Assembly: GCA_029204225.1 (NCBI GenBank) | Contig: CM055113.1 | Coordinates: forward strand, 31,544,383 to 31,608,382 | Reading direction: 5' to 3' | Origin: Diphasiastrum complanatum | Lineage: Eukaryota > Streptophyta > Lycopodiopsida > Lycopodiales > Lycopodiaceae | Length of the DNA stretch: 64,000 nucleotides | Shown: one piece after another, positions 35,429 to 47,735 of the stretch | How positions within the stretch are numbered: position 1 is the stretch's first letter | Layout: each line of letters begins with the position of its first letter | Program-made: the position numbers and the translations under genes | Notes under the pieces: generated by a model | Database searches by the model: none | The model's input: the letters and a program-made list of their open reading frames with translations, nothing else | What the model was told of the DNA's origin: nothing

Positions 35429-37741
35429 ATGAGTTCAATGAGTTCATACTTGTTGCAACCAAGTGAGAGATTGTCTACCTCCAATTATTCAATATGGAAG
35501 TTGAGGATGGAGTCCATCTTGATACTCCAAGATGTGATGGACATTGTACTTGGGATTGAGGAGGAGCCTCAAGTCCTTCAAGAAGTACAAAAGTACAAGA
35601 AGAGAGCTAGGATGGCTCTCCACTACATTAAGATGAATGTCTCTAATGAGATATTGAGGGAGATTGGTGATTGTTCTACATCCAAGGAAGCTTGGGATTG
35701 TCTCAAGTCCATCTATGAAGCTAAGAACACCTCTAGGCTCCTCACTCTTAGAAATCAAATTTTTCAAAGTAGTCAAAAGAGTGATGAGAGTGCAAGGATA
35801 TTCATAGGGAGCTTGCATGTATTGGTGACTCAATCAATCAAAGTGAGCTAGTCCAAGTCATTCTCAATGGCTTGAGTGATGAGAGTCAAGGATATTCATA
35901 GGGAGCTTGCATGTATTGGTGACTCAATCAATCAAAGTGAGCTAGTCCAAGTCATTCTCAATGGATTGAGAGATGAATATGACAACCTTGTCCAATCCTA
36001 TGCCATTAAGGAGGAGCTACCAAGTTTGGAGGCCCTTCAAAGTGTGCTTATTTCTGAAGAATCAAGACAAGAGTACAAACTCTTGAGGATGGACAAGCTA
36101 TCACTCAATCATGATGATGGCAAAGTTCTATTTGCCAAGCACAAAGAGAGGAGTAAGAAGAAACACCATCACTTCTCTAATGACAAAGCTAAAGACCAAG
36201 ATGAAGAGGAGGAGGAGGATACCTCTCATGCTTCTACTTCAAATCTCAAGAAGAAGAAGATCAAGTGCTTTTATTGTGGAAAGAAAGGCCATTATGCCAC
36301 CAATTGTTTCAAGAAAAAGAATCAACTCAATCAAGCCAACATCACCAATGAGAAAGAAGACTACATTGCAAGTGATGGAGAAGGCTCTCTTATGGCATCA
36401 AGCTTCTCCTCTTCCACCTTCAACAAGGATGACTCATGGTATATTGATAGTGGAGCATCTTCACATATGTGTGGCTCCAAGCACTTTTTTTCATCTATTA
36501 TGCCTTATGATGGAGTCAAGAAGACCATATACATTGCAAGCAAGCATGAGTGCAATATTGAAGGAGTAGGGATTATTCCCTTGAAGCTTGCATCTTCTAA
36601 AGATCTCTTTCTCAACAATGTTCTTTTTGTACCAAAGCTTACAAAGAACATCTTAAGTGTTGGCCAACTTCTTGATAGTGGCTTTGATGTCAATTTCAAT
36701 ATTGACAATTGTGTGATTAAGAAGAATGGTGAGATCCTTGCATATGGATCAAGATTTGAAGGCATCTACAAATTGGATCCAAGTGAGAGTGCAAACTCTC
36801 TTGATGTTTCTTATATGTCCAATATCTCAAAGGAGGATGATCACACAAAATGCACATATCTTCTCTCTTCAAGTATTATGGTGTATGATTATTTCTTATT
36901 ATTCAAAGCATATGTTGAGAAGAAATTCTCATTGAAGATCAAAGCTTTGAGGAGTATTGGAGCTCTTGAAGGAATAGCACCATATGAAGTTTTATTCAAA
37001 GTTGATCACCTTAGTGAACTTGATAGTGCTTGCTTTGCACATATTCCCTTGGAAACAAGAAGGAAGGATGATCCAAGCTCATGGATCATGATTGGATACT
37101 CATCCATCAAGGAGGCCTTTAGTGTCTTTACACTCTCTATTTCAAAAGTTATTGTGAATAGAGATGTCACATTGCATGAAGATTCAATTTTGGAAGTGGC
37201 CAAGATCAAGGCTTCTCAAGAAGCATCACAAATTATCCTTTTTGAAGGTATTCAAGCTATGATGGGGCCAATGTGTGAGGAGGAGTTTCTTCTTCATATG
37301 ATTTCAAGAAGATCTTCAAGATGCATGGCCGAGTCTTTATGGCTCACCTTACATGGCAAAGAGGGGCATCTTTCATGTTGTATCTACTACAACACATTCA
37401 TATATGCTTCTCTTCCTTTGCTTGAAATGCTATCTTGCTTCATTGAATTTTTTGGATCTCAAAGTTCAAGAAAAGCTATACTAGTTTTGTATGATGCTTA
37501 TGGTATGGACATGTTTCTTGTCATTATTGACTTAGATGTGTTTCCAATACTTTTTGAAAGCAAGATATTGTATTGTCAAAAGTATGCTCTTGGTTCTAGT
37601 AAGAACCAGATTGAGCTTGGTACTCACTTTTTTGAAAATCATGTTTTCACATGTTTTGAGGCAAATTGTAAACTCATCTTGAGATTAAGTGAAGCATCCA
37701 AAGTGGACACTTACATCCTTGAGAGAGTAACTAGCCTATAA
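35429..37741 (+). pseudogene. Copia family A copy 2 gag-pol, gutted but largely open
   Basis: Gag begins at ATG 35429 (MSSMSSYLLQPSERLSTSNY). A 94-bp tandem duplication near 35795/35889 shifts the frame. From 35876 a 621-codon frame stays open through the zinc knuckle (CFYCGKKGHYATNC), protease (WYIDSGASSHM, intact D-S-G) and a remnant of integrase and RT. The integrase HHCC finger and DDE core are gone: the text passes from NISKEDD to LLFKAYVEKKFSLKIKALRS and then to APYEVLFKVDHL. RT is reduced to scraps such as THFFENHVFTC and the YVDD motif is missing. RNase H scraps continue to about 38090. It could yield gag and protease but no integration or DNA synthesis. Confidence 0.9.
35794..35980 (+). 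repeat. 94-bp tandem duplication inside gag
   Basis: AAGGATATTCATAGGGAGCT and the following sequence up to GGCTTGAG occur at 35794 and again 94 bases later at 35888. The two units differ at a single base near the end. Because 94 is not a multiple of three, it breaks the gag frame. Confidence 0.9.
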
Positions 37742-38174
37742 AAGATCAAGATAGTCTTTGATATCAAGATTAGATCCATTATGGATATAGTTCATTGTAT
37801 GTGGACTAGTCAAGCTAGAAAGCATAATCTTGATAATCGTCATTGTTTTACATCTTATGATCTTGATCTCCATGATCCTTATGAGGCTTGGAAGCCTCAG
37901 ATTTCTCTATTTATGGTGCATCCATCATGCAAGTGGAACTTTCAAATCAAATATCATCATCAAGCATGGAGGAAGCCTATGATCATAGTGGCATATTGGT
38001 GGAGCACTCTTCAAAGGCATTGGCAAGAGATCTCTACCAAAGAGATTTTATCATGGATATGGTGAGGGTGATGCTATGATGGATCCCTTGGCTGATCATA
38101 CCAAAGGATCCACTCAAAAAGATTTACAAACTTCTCAAGTGATCTAGTACCTTTCCAAGCTATTTTTTGAGGAG

Positions 38175-38998
38175 TGTGAGAAATTGGCAAAAATCTAGCT
38201 TGGTATTTTTTATGATAGAAGTTTGTAAGTGAATCTCACATGTGTGGAGGATGTTCCCACGTGTGGAGAATTGTAAAGTAAATCAAAATGTTTGATATAG
38301 GGGTCTCATAGAATCTCATAGTCAAGCATTTAGGTGTAGGATGTTGATAGGGTCAAATTTGGCATAGATGGCAAATTATCCATTTCCACTTGTAATGCCA
38401 CTATTGAGCCAAAATAGAGTAGGAGGCCAAACTTGTGCCAATTAGAGTGTAGACAAGTGTAATGCTTTTGTTTGATGAAGTTTAAGAGGTCCAATAGGAT
38501 TTAGAGGTGGAACCATGTGTGGTCCAATAGGAATTTGAGGTCTGCTTGAATATAGTCCAATAGAATTTAGAGGTGCATGGATCAATGGTACAATAGGATT
38601 AAGAGGTGGCAAAGTGTGATCCAATCATAGTTAAGCATAGTGGTAGCTCATGAATCTACTAATATCATTGTACTCCTCATTTGGATCTAATTGATTTTGA
38701 GATTGAGTGGATTTGAGTGTCATTGAATTTCTAGCTTTCTCTCTCTACCCGAGAGCTCATGATGGTTTTTCTCTCTCTACCCGAGGAGAGCAGCTTGTTT
38801 TTACTTAGAATACTTTTGGAACACTTACCACATGTGTGAGTGAGAGTTGGAAGTGATTGAATGCATGTAGTAGTGTGTTTTTGCCATAGGATCTAAGATT
38901 GATCTTGAATCTCAATCTAGTCTTGATCTTGGTGCATCTACACACCTTAGGAGATCACAAGTCATGTAGTGGACAATCCACACATGTGAAATTCAACA
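38175..38998 (+). repeat. 3' LTR of copia family A copy 2
   Basis: 824 bp, starting TGTGAGAAATTGG after TTTTTTGAGGAG and ending CACATGTGAAATTCAACA. Here the terminal palindrome is changed to CACATGTG. It is followed by the target duplication TTCTT. Confidence 0.93.
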
Positions 38999-39003
38999 TT
39001 CTT

Positions 39004-39130
39004 TATCATGATTGTTTGTTTTTGCATCTATGAGCTTGATATTTTCAAAAAAAAAAATTGTCTTAGTTTGAATGACAAATAGCCACCTCCATCAGGATAA
39101 AGGGCTATATGTGTACACACTATATAGATA
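39004..39130. repeat. Right end of tandem-duplication copy A
   Basis: TATCATGATTGTTTGTTTTTGCATC through GGATAAAGGGCTATATGTGTACA matches 40160-40285 in copy B. It completes copy A once the two copia elements are removed. Confidence 0.75.
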
Positions 39131-40290
39131 GTTACTTTAACGATAGTTTGACAACGTTTCATCAACATCTAACGACGATTTCAAATTATAGTCACCACAC
39201 GACTCTGTTCTAATAGAAAAAAAAAAGAACACAAACAATGTTGTTTTTTCTAAGCGATGTTTTAGAGACATTTATGAAACGTCTCTGCGGAAGAGTCACT
39301 TTTAGCGACATTTTTGAGATGCTTTAGCAGCTATACTAAATAGACGTCATTGGACGACGCTATAGAAAGCTTGCAGGAAAAAACCGGAAAGATGATTGGT
39401 TGATAACCACATTTCAGTAACGAGTAGTGAACATCGCCCAACCACATTCAAAATTAGTGTCACTTGGGGATGCTATGTCTTATAATAGAAAAAATTTTGA
39501 ACCCTCCTTTTTTAAAGGCAACGTTTGAAAACGTTAAAATTAATGTAAGTTTGGTTAAAAAAATTTGTTTTGAACATATAGAAATAATTTTTGTTTTGAA
39601 AATTGTGTTGCTAGAAATATTTTTGAATATTGTTGCATAAATCCGTAAATTCTATGTTTCTTATAATTTTGTTATGATTTGTATTGTGTTAAAAAAAATT
39701 AGCTCGATAAACAAATAAACTGAAGTTAATTTAATTGAAAATATTTGTCAGAAAGAAGAATAAGAGAGATGCAAAATATATTTGGTACTGATGAATTCAT
39801 CATAATCGAAAAAAAATAATGTAAGACAATGGGAGACACCGCATGGCATATTTTAAAACAACCAAATATAAACTTGTTCAGATTATATATAATGTCGAGA
39901 CGTAAACACAAGAGATCTTCACAAGAAAAAATTAAATAAAATTTTAAATACAATTCAATCGATTTCATTTGTACACAATTCTTCATTTACATCATTATTG
40001 GTATCCTGCCATTCATCCGAGTCAAGTTCTAAACGTAGTTCAAGTCCCTATACATATATCTTGAAATGGACATAGGTGCCTCTAGTTCATCGTCTTGATC
40101 ATTTGTGTCACTTCCACACTCATCTAGTAGTCTAATTCTTTATGATCGCTTTCGACTTTTTTATCATGATTGTTTGTTGTTGCATCTTTGAGCTTCATAT
40201 ATAAAAAAAAATTGTCTTCGTTTGTATTACCAATAGCCACGTCCATCAGGATAAAGAGCTATATGTGTACAGACAAACTATATAGATGAG
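39130..40290. repeat. Copy B of the tandem duplication, CACTA-like
   Basis: Uninterrupted counterpart of copy A (26640-27767 + 33931-33968 + 39004-39130). It lacks about 170 bp present in copy A before the GATCGCTTTCG block. The first 400 bp carry many GCGAC, GACGACG and ACGTC motifs of the CACTA subterminal type. No confident ORF was seen; minus-strand acidic stretches such as LDECGSDTNDQDDELEA are shared by both copies. Confidence 0.75.
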
Positions 40291-40306
40291 TCAATAATTC
40301 TTTTCT

Positions 40307-42000
40307 CTATATATATTTCATATAATTCAATTCAAGATGATAGTCTTGTGTATTGTATAACATAAACATACAAATTGTGTCTCTCATACACTTAGAAAAT
40401 CTCACAAGTATTTTGTTTCCTTGTGGAATGTTCTCTAGTTTGTTGCTCTCCTCATCACTATCATGCCGCAATTTTGGAACCCCTAGATTTAATTGCATCA
40501 AGTACTCTGTAATGTAAAATAAAGACTCTTGTGTCATCTAACCTTCAGCCATATTTCCTTCTACACGCACTTTTTGGCGAATACAACCTTTTAGGACTTT
40601 TATAAAAAATCCCAAAAAAAACATCCATCTTGGATTCACAGGGCCTGCTAGCTCCACCTCATCAACAAGGGGAACCAATATGTGATTTTGGATGTCCATG
40701 AATGGTGGAGAGGGAACTCTCTCAAAATCACAAACAATCTCAATAGCTTTGATTTGAATGCATTCTACATCTCCTATAATTATGTCTTTTGAATATATCT
40801 AGCTACATATTTGTCATGTACAAAAATACAAAATGGTCATTAACACATGTGAAATGTGCTCATTTAAATGAAGTTAACACTCATGAGCTATTAATACCTT
40901 GCAAAGGTCAACAATTTTGAGATAACATTTTATATATCTTTGGTGCCACCATATTTTCAATTGCACCATAAATACATGTTACAAAATAAAATAGCTTATT
41001 TATTATGAGAATTCACACAACCATACTTGATTATATGCAACACTAGTTAAATACATCAAATATATATACCTGTATCATCATGTGTCAATAATGAGTTTTA
41101 ATTTGGATAATTTGTTGTCTATGGTAAATGTCTCTCTTATAGACCCTGTGTATCCAGTGGAAAATCACATATGTTGAATAATTTCCTTTACATTACTACT
41201 CTCCTCCTTTGATAAAATCCATGGAACATGAGTTGATCTTGCCCTAGACTCTAGTACATCTTTAGTCCACAAGTGTCTTATTTGATCAAAATCTTTTAGT
41301 TCTTCAAGGACTCGTGCATGCAAAGTTTCTAACTCATTGAAGTGCTTCCATAATGACGCTCCCACATTTTTGAAAATGTGCATTGGATCCAATCAATGAG
41401 TTATTCTTAATGTCATCCACATATATTACACCCATGGTGTCTTCAAGTCGAAAAATCGCTACACTTATCCAATCCAAGATAAATTTCATCATCAACATCA
41501 AAATACTTTTGAATTCAAATTCTCATGATAGGACATGAAATGGCATACACACAAATCCATGTCCAAAAAATTTGCAACTCCTTATTAATAGGTTCAAGAT
41601 AGACATCTATGTTTTTTATCTTATAATGACCACAAATGATGAGAGCAAGTAAAATATGACCATTTTTCATTGCCATGCGTGGAAGTATGTTGTAATTCAC
41701 AAGCATCACTGGCCATGTTGTCCAAGCAGAAGATCGATGGTTGTGAGGATTATTACTGTCAACAGCCAACCCAAGTCTCAAATGTCTTGGCTTTGTACAA
41801 AATATAGCCCACTCATTTTTGACGTGTTTTAAATTTTTGGCAATACTATCACACAGTATTCTCATGACACCATCAGTGAATCTATTTCTAGCATGCCAAT
41901 CCATAAAATTCGGCCAAGGACTGACAATGAAACATATGTTAAATACACAATAATATTGGAAAATGGCATGCAACATTTGATGGAACGTTGTTCCTTGCAC
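40307..42000 (-). pseudogene. CACTA (En/Spm) transposase relic, Tnp2/Transposase_21 plus DUF4218
   Basis: Reading leftwards: DWHARNRFTDGVMRILCDSI, HLRLGLAVDSNNPHNHRSSA, TTWPVMLVNYNILPRMAMKN and NIDVYLEPINKELQIFW (42000-41515), which is the Transposase_21 catalytic region. MDPMHIFKNVGASLWKHF and VPWILSKEE (41392-41165) follow. A DUF4218 stretch then reads HILVPLVDEVELAGPVNPRW and a GNMAEG motif before TQESLFYITEYLMQL (about 40780-40307). The order matches plant CACTA transposases, which cut and paste elements with CACTA ends. Stops and frame changes between blocks make it a pseudogene. The non-coding duplicated sequence at 26.6-40.3 kb lies downstream of it and may be its 3' half. Confidence 0.82.
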
Positions 42001-42480
42001 ATCTTGTCGATGGACATTCTTAGTTTGATATTTTTTGAACTTTTTAATTCAATGCAATTACTAGTTTTATCAGTTATTTATTTTAATTTTTTTTATTTTT
42101 GTAATGTGTTGCAATCAATACAATGAATGTCCAAGTCTTTATTGACAATTTATTTGGACATGATATTTGCTATGCAAAGCTACTTTGGTTGTTGAAGACC
42201 ATTTGGCCATTGTAATTTCCATTGGAAAATCATTAGGTTCTATTTTAACTTTTAAGTCTATGAAATCATTGTTAACAATAACATAATGAATAAAATTAAG
42301 GCTTCAATTACTAATAGCATTATGAATGAAGTTTGAAAAATTTAACTGGTTAAATTGAGTTTATTTGGCAATTTTGAGGCCAGTATGCAATTTCAATTTA
42401 GAAATCGATTTTATCATGTTAATAAGGCCCAAGAATAGTAACTTTGCTATTTTCGGTAGGCAAATTGATAAGGTCGCATA
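41960..42480 (-). repeat. Dispersed repeat, inverted copy of 15430-15975
   Basis: This is the reverse complement of the repeat at 15430-15975, including AAGTCTTTATTGACAATTT, GCTATGCAAAGCTAC and TTAATAAGGCC(C/A)AAGAATAGTAAC. It lies immediately upstream, in minus orientation, of the CACTA transposase relic, so it is probably that element's 5' sequence. Confidence 0.7.
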
Positions 42481-43477
42481 GAGACCTCTAGTTATTGGTT
42501 TATTCTGTTGGATTTATCTCCTCTACTCTTCTAAATCCCATTTTAATCGGCCTCCATTCATGCTGCATTTTTACTCACCTTGTCGCACAATTTGCATATT
42601 TACATGTAAAATAAGATAGACGAATAAAACACGACTGTTTGCATAAAATACAAGTAAATTCTCACAGATGAAGAAAAGGCGAAAAACGTGAAACTGTGTT
42701 TTTACACACGTTTTGTGACAGGCAAAAAAGGCGACACTACCTTATAAAATACCAAAGGTGCCCTAGGAAGTGAAGGCACCCTGTAAATCAAATCCTAAGG
42801 CATTTCGTTAGAGTGACGCATTTTTTGCATTTTCACCAACATTCATTTCAGCAAAAGCTGACGTCACGGCCTTCTCAAGCTCATCCCATGTGATTGTGCA
42901 ATCAGAACTGACAACGACAATAGCCACCCATGATTTCCTACAGACAACACATCCACTTTGTACTTTCTTCATCAGCACACCTATAAAAAGATGTATATAT
43001 GTTGGATACCACCTGCATATCTAGAGTGTGTGTGTAAAATAATAGCATCATAAGCTTATTGGTGATAGACGAAGTAGATGCCTTGTGCATTGATTCTTTA
43101 TTTGTCAATAATAGGTTCCTTCCTTTACAGATTGAATTAGCTTTGTAGAGCACGCGGTTTCATACGCTATTGTCTTGTGCTCTACCGCATTATTGACATG
43201 TATATTGTGCTATACTTAATCTGATAACAGCTCTTTTGTTCTACGTTCAGATTAGTGTCATATTGCTATGTTTATTTTCATTCTGTCTGACTTTCTTATT
43301 GCTCAATCTGGTAATATGTTCTTAGCAAATAATTATTAGTCTAGCTGTTGATGACTGATATTTAGTCTTCGAATCATTCGTGACTGATTATCAGTCGAGC
43401 TCTGTATAGCTCTTTTGTGAATCATTCACAACTAATAATTTGTCTAGCTACTCGCGACAAATTATTCTTTTGATGTC
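42481..43477. other. No gene seen
   Basis: No coding sequence was recognised. Near 42680-42790 there are GCGAAAAACGTG and GGTGCCCTAGGAAGTGAAGGCACC (an imperfect inverted repeat). From 43180 onwards the sequence resembles the untranslated start of the copia relic that follows, with repeated GACTGAT and ATTCGTGAC motifs. Confidence 0.5.
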
Positions 43478-46325
43478 TTGTTAATGTTTGGCTACGTAAT
43501 CAGAATGACCGTGATTTCTATCACTAAATTACATCTCAAGAAGATGACGAATGGTGATTCCCTACAGAATCACATCAATCAATTCAAGAACCTGCCAAGG
43601 CAAATGACTGTTGTCGGATCTGTCATAGACGATCAAGACGCAGTGATGCAACTGCTTACAAGCTTGCCAAGCTCATATGACAGTTGGGTGATGATCATCA
43701 TGACACATTCTGAATCGACTCTTTCGAGAGTCATTACGATGTTGTTTCAGGAAGACACGCGGAGGAACGAAGCCTCAAGTTCCTCAACTGATTCTCACAT
43801 CTTATACACCAACAAGAGCACCACTAAGCAGAAGAAGAAGAAAGGCCCGAACCAATCAAAGCCAGACCAGAAATTAGCACATCACAAAGAATAGTTGAAT
43901 CTGCAGATGAAGAAGAAGCTCTTCTGCAGATACTGCAAGCGAAACAACTATGAAATTCAAGACTGTCAGATACTGCAAGCAAAGAATAACAGCAAGGGGC
44001 AATCGAATCAAGTGGCAAATGCAGTTGCGGAAGTTCCATAGCCTATTCAAGAAGCGGATCATGATGCCTTCATGACTAGCCATAAAGGAGCATCCAGCGA
44101 CAATTCTTGGTTCTTGGATTCCGGAGCCACTCAGCACATGAGTAGCCTCATTGGCTATTTAGAGTCCTATACACCTTACAGTACCCAAAAATATGTTCAC
44201 CTTGGCGACAATAGCACATAGTCTATTAAAGGTGAAGGTACTGTAAGATTAAGCTTTGCAAATGATCAATCTAAGCTACTCTCTAAAGTCTTGTATGTAC
44301 CATATTTATCTACAAATCTGCTCTCTATAAGCAAAATCACAAATCTAGGACATAGAGTAGAATTTGAACGTGATTAGTGCAAAGTAGTTGATAGGACAGG
44401 CAAGATCCTAGCACTCGGAAAGAGGCATGGATACTTGTATAAATTAAGTCATTGCTTTTTTACCTCTAGTCAAGCGCTCAGTACTTCTATTCATGAAAAT
44501 AAAAGTTTACTTTAGCACTATATACTTGTTCACTTGAATCATGCTGTTGTACAACAAATGTCTAGACAATCTATTGTTCTTGATCTCGACTATCATCGCA
44601 ATAAAGTCAAGTTGCATGTCTATCAAGATTGTCTAGTTGGTAAATAGACTAGAAAACCATTTAAATCAAGCCATCAGCATATTGCTAGAGGATTGTTAGA
44701 CATTGTACATTCAGACATCTGTGGCCCGATGAAAAATCCTTCGTTGAAGGATGCTAAATATTTAATATCTTTTACTGATGAATTTTCCAGAAGGACTATG
44801 GTGTACTTTATAAAAAAGAAATCAGAAGCCTTCAACTGCTTCAAAATATTCAAGGAGCATGCAAAAAGGAGACTGGATGGATGATCAAGACTCTAAGGTA
44901 AGACAATGGTGGAGAATATATCTCTATCGAGTTTAAGGAGTATCGAGAAAGCCAAGGCATTGAGCAGCAATTCATCACTCCTTATAGTCCTCAGTCTAAT
45001 GGCTTAGCCGAGAGGAAGATCAGCCAAATGTATGCTAGCACATGCATCGTTGCCCAAGAGATTCTGGGCTGAAGTTGTCTCCACTGCAGCTTACATCCAG
45101 AACAGATGTTCAACCAAGGCCCTCTCAGGCAAGACACCCCATGAGGTGTGGACATGCTCTAAGCCTTCTGTGAAGAACCTAAGAGTGTTTGGGTGCATTT
45201 CCTATGCGTAGATCTCAAAAGACACAAGGAAGAAATCTTGTATAGCCGGGATACAATTTTTATCGAGGATCAGTTCGTCGACATCAAAGACAAGGATATT
45301 GCTCCAGGAGAACCTTCATCACCTGCCATTGACATGACAATCCGAGCTTCTGGCTCAGGTGTGTCTATTGTCGACCCATTTCTAGACAGCGAATCAGACG
45401 AAGATGTTGCTGCTAACCAGCAACAAGTCCCAGGAGCGGTTCATTAGTCGAATCCTCTCAGAAGATCAAGCCGAGTGCGCACACAGCCGACAAGGTATAC
45501 TCCTGAGTCTGTATGTCTCTTAATACAGGAGCCCAAGACAGTTGAAGAGGCACTCAGCCAACCAGACTCCGATCTCTGGAGAGAAGCTATGGACAGAGAA
45601 TATTCCTCTTTGATCAAGAACCAGACGTGGTCATTAGTCGAAGCTCCTAATGGCTGCAATATCATTGATTGCAAATGGATCTTTAAGATCAAATACAATG
45701 CCAATGGAGCGATTGATTGAAGGAAGGCAAGACTGGTAGCACGTGGATTCACTTAGATCCCCATCGTCGACTACAGACGAAACTTTCAGTCCAGTAGTCA
45801 AACATTCGTCGATCCAAATGCTCCTGTCTTATGCTGCAGCTGCCGACCTCAAAGTGCATCAATTTGATGTGCAAACAACCTATCTGAATGGAGTTATACA
45901 AGAAGACATCTACGTGATCCATCCCGAAGAATATGTTCTGGAAGGTATAAAGAATCATGTCTGTAAACTTCAGAAGGCACTTTACGGCTTGAAACAGTCT
46001 GCCAAGGCATGGTTTCAGAGGATCAATACATTCCTCATCGAACAAGGATTCGAACCAAGCACTACTGATTCTAATGTCAATTCCAAGTCAGTGTAGCAGT
46101 CCTTCATTATCGTCACCCTATATGTGGATGATACGGCTTTTCAACAACAATACCAATCTAGTCAAGGATTCTAATCAGCATCTTTATCAGCTTAGTGGAT
46201 ATTCTGATGCAAGCTGGGGAGGAGATGTAGACAATCGTAAGTCCACATCTGGATTTACATTCTTCTTCAACGATGGTCCTATCTCATGGAATAGTCGTAC
46301 TTCAGAATCATCACCATTTCTTTAG
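43478..46325 (+). pseudogene. Degenerate Ty1/copia gag-pol, family D
   Basis: In order: gag (MTNGDSLQNHINQFKNLPRQ, LTSLPSSYDSWVMIIMT), a damaged zinc knuckle (CRYCKRNNYEIQDC), protease WFLDSGATQHM near 44110, integrase (DIVHSDICGPMKNPS near 44700, DNGGEYISIEF, PYSPQSNGLAERK), RT (CKWIFKIKYN near 45680, QFDVQTTYLNGVIQEDIYVI near 45860, TLYVDD near 46118) and RNase H (SGYSDASWGGDVDNRKSTSG near 46195). RT and RNase H are joined directly, with about 400 bp missing between YVDD and the RNase H start. Many stops and frame changes occur. No LTR was identified. Confidence 0.9.
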
Positions 46326-47636
46326 ATTCTCTGACAATAATTAAGTATTTATCTATGATCCATCAATAAAAAATATTTGGATTCATATGATTTGTCAATC
46401 ATAATTTTCTGAAATCCAAAACTATACGTAACCATTTAAAGGATACTGGAGTATATGTCCAACATAATTTAGGAAAAGTAATAGTCATTCCAAAATCTTT
46501 CCATTAAAAAAATACTAGATTTAGGAATACTTCCAAAACATGATTCTTTAACTGAAGTGCAAGATTCAAGTTCTATAAACAACTGGTAATTAAAGACTGA
46601 ACGCATACCAAAATGACAATTATCTTCAACTACAAAAAATTTTAGATTCTTGTCTAGAATCAAATCTAGATACCCAAAGTCCTGTTGAATATCACTTTAG
46701 TTGTTATCTTTGGATTCATTATGATTCATTATCCATTTGAGCTCTCTGAAATACAATCACTAATGAGCTGAGTCTATTCCTAAACTAAGGAATACTCTAT
46801 CCCAAGAATAATGTATATCGAATGCACATAATTTCAACTGATGAACCCAAACGATTCACTAATCATGCGTCTTACAAGCAATATAGATCAAAACCATCAG
46901 TTTCTGGTGAATCCACATCACACTGATCATTTTACCAATTAACTTCATCCTGGAGTAATCAACTACTCAAGCTAATTGCCAATGATTCAGAAATCTCAAA
47001 TGTCTAGATGAAGAACTAGTATAACACCACATTTAGATCCTTACCCAAATCATTTATAAGTTAATCCATAAATCTTCCATACAAATATTTGTTAACTCTG
47101 CAAGTATCTGTCAAAACAATACTTGATCATATGCTTATATTTGCCGACTAGGTTAAGTGCACCAGATAACCTTAGTAACTAGGATTACACAGTAGATTCA
47201 TACAAGATTAATTGTGCACATATGAGAATAATCTCACTATGACCCAGTACATAAACACATCTTACTTGGCAGATTCCTCCAAAACCCAGATATGTTACTC
47301 ACATATCTCACTGAGATCTTGTAACTCAACTACAAAATATCTTCTATTTCCCATGAGTAAATAACATATCCGAAAATTCTCTGCGATAAATAAAATTTAC
47401 TCTCAGTAGTTTTCTAATCCAATGTCTTTTTATAGCATAATTTCTTCCACTCAAACAACCCCTCTCTGATCCTAGTACTAAAACTAAGATTAGGTTGTTC
47501 CAATACAAAACTCTCAGACTTAATTTTGATCAAACTTACATCTAGAGTTGATTGGTTGCTTCTACTTGGTTGGGTGGTTGCTCCATAGTGTGTTTTCCAT
47601 TGTATTCTTGTAAGCGGGATCTTAGGGAGCTTCCCT

Positions 47637-47637
<1 letters not shown>
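46326..47637. other. No gene seen; AT-rich
   Basis: About 1.3 kb without a convincing ORF. A 64-codon minus-strand frame (46663-46469) has no recognisable motif. The region may be the decayed 3' part of the preceding copia. Confidence 0.5.

Positions 47638-47734
<97 letters not shown>
47638..47734. repeat. Compound microsatellite (CT)n(CA)n
   Basis: About 21 CT units switch directly to 27 CA units at 47681 with no interruptions. Confidence 0.97.

Positions 47735-47735
<1 letters not shown>

Larger units (their letters stand above)
33969..38998 (+). mobile_element. Ty1/copia family A copy 2, internally eroded
   Basis: Complete boundaries are present: LTRs at 33969-34688 and 38175-38998 with TGTGAGAAATTGG...TTCAACA ends, and a perfect TTCTT target duplication (33964-33968 and 38999-39003). 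The primer site TGGTATCAGAGC is at 34689. The internal region is about 3.5 kb against about 4.7 kb in copy 1 because of many deletions in integrase, RT and RNase H. It is non-autonomous but keeps both LTRs, the leader and gag. Confidence 0.94.
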
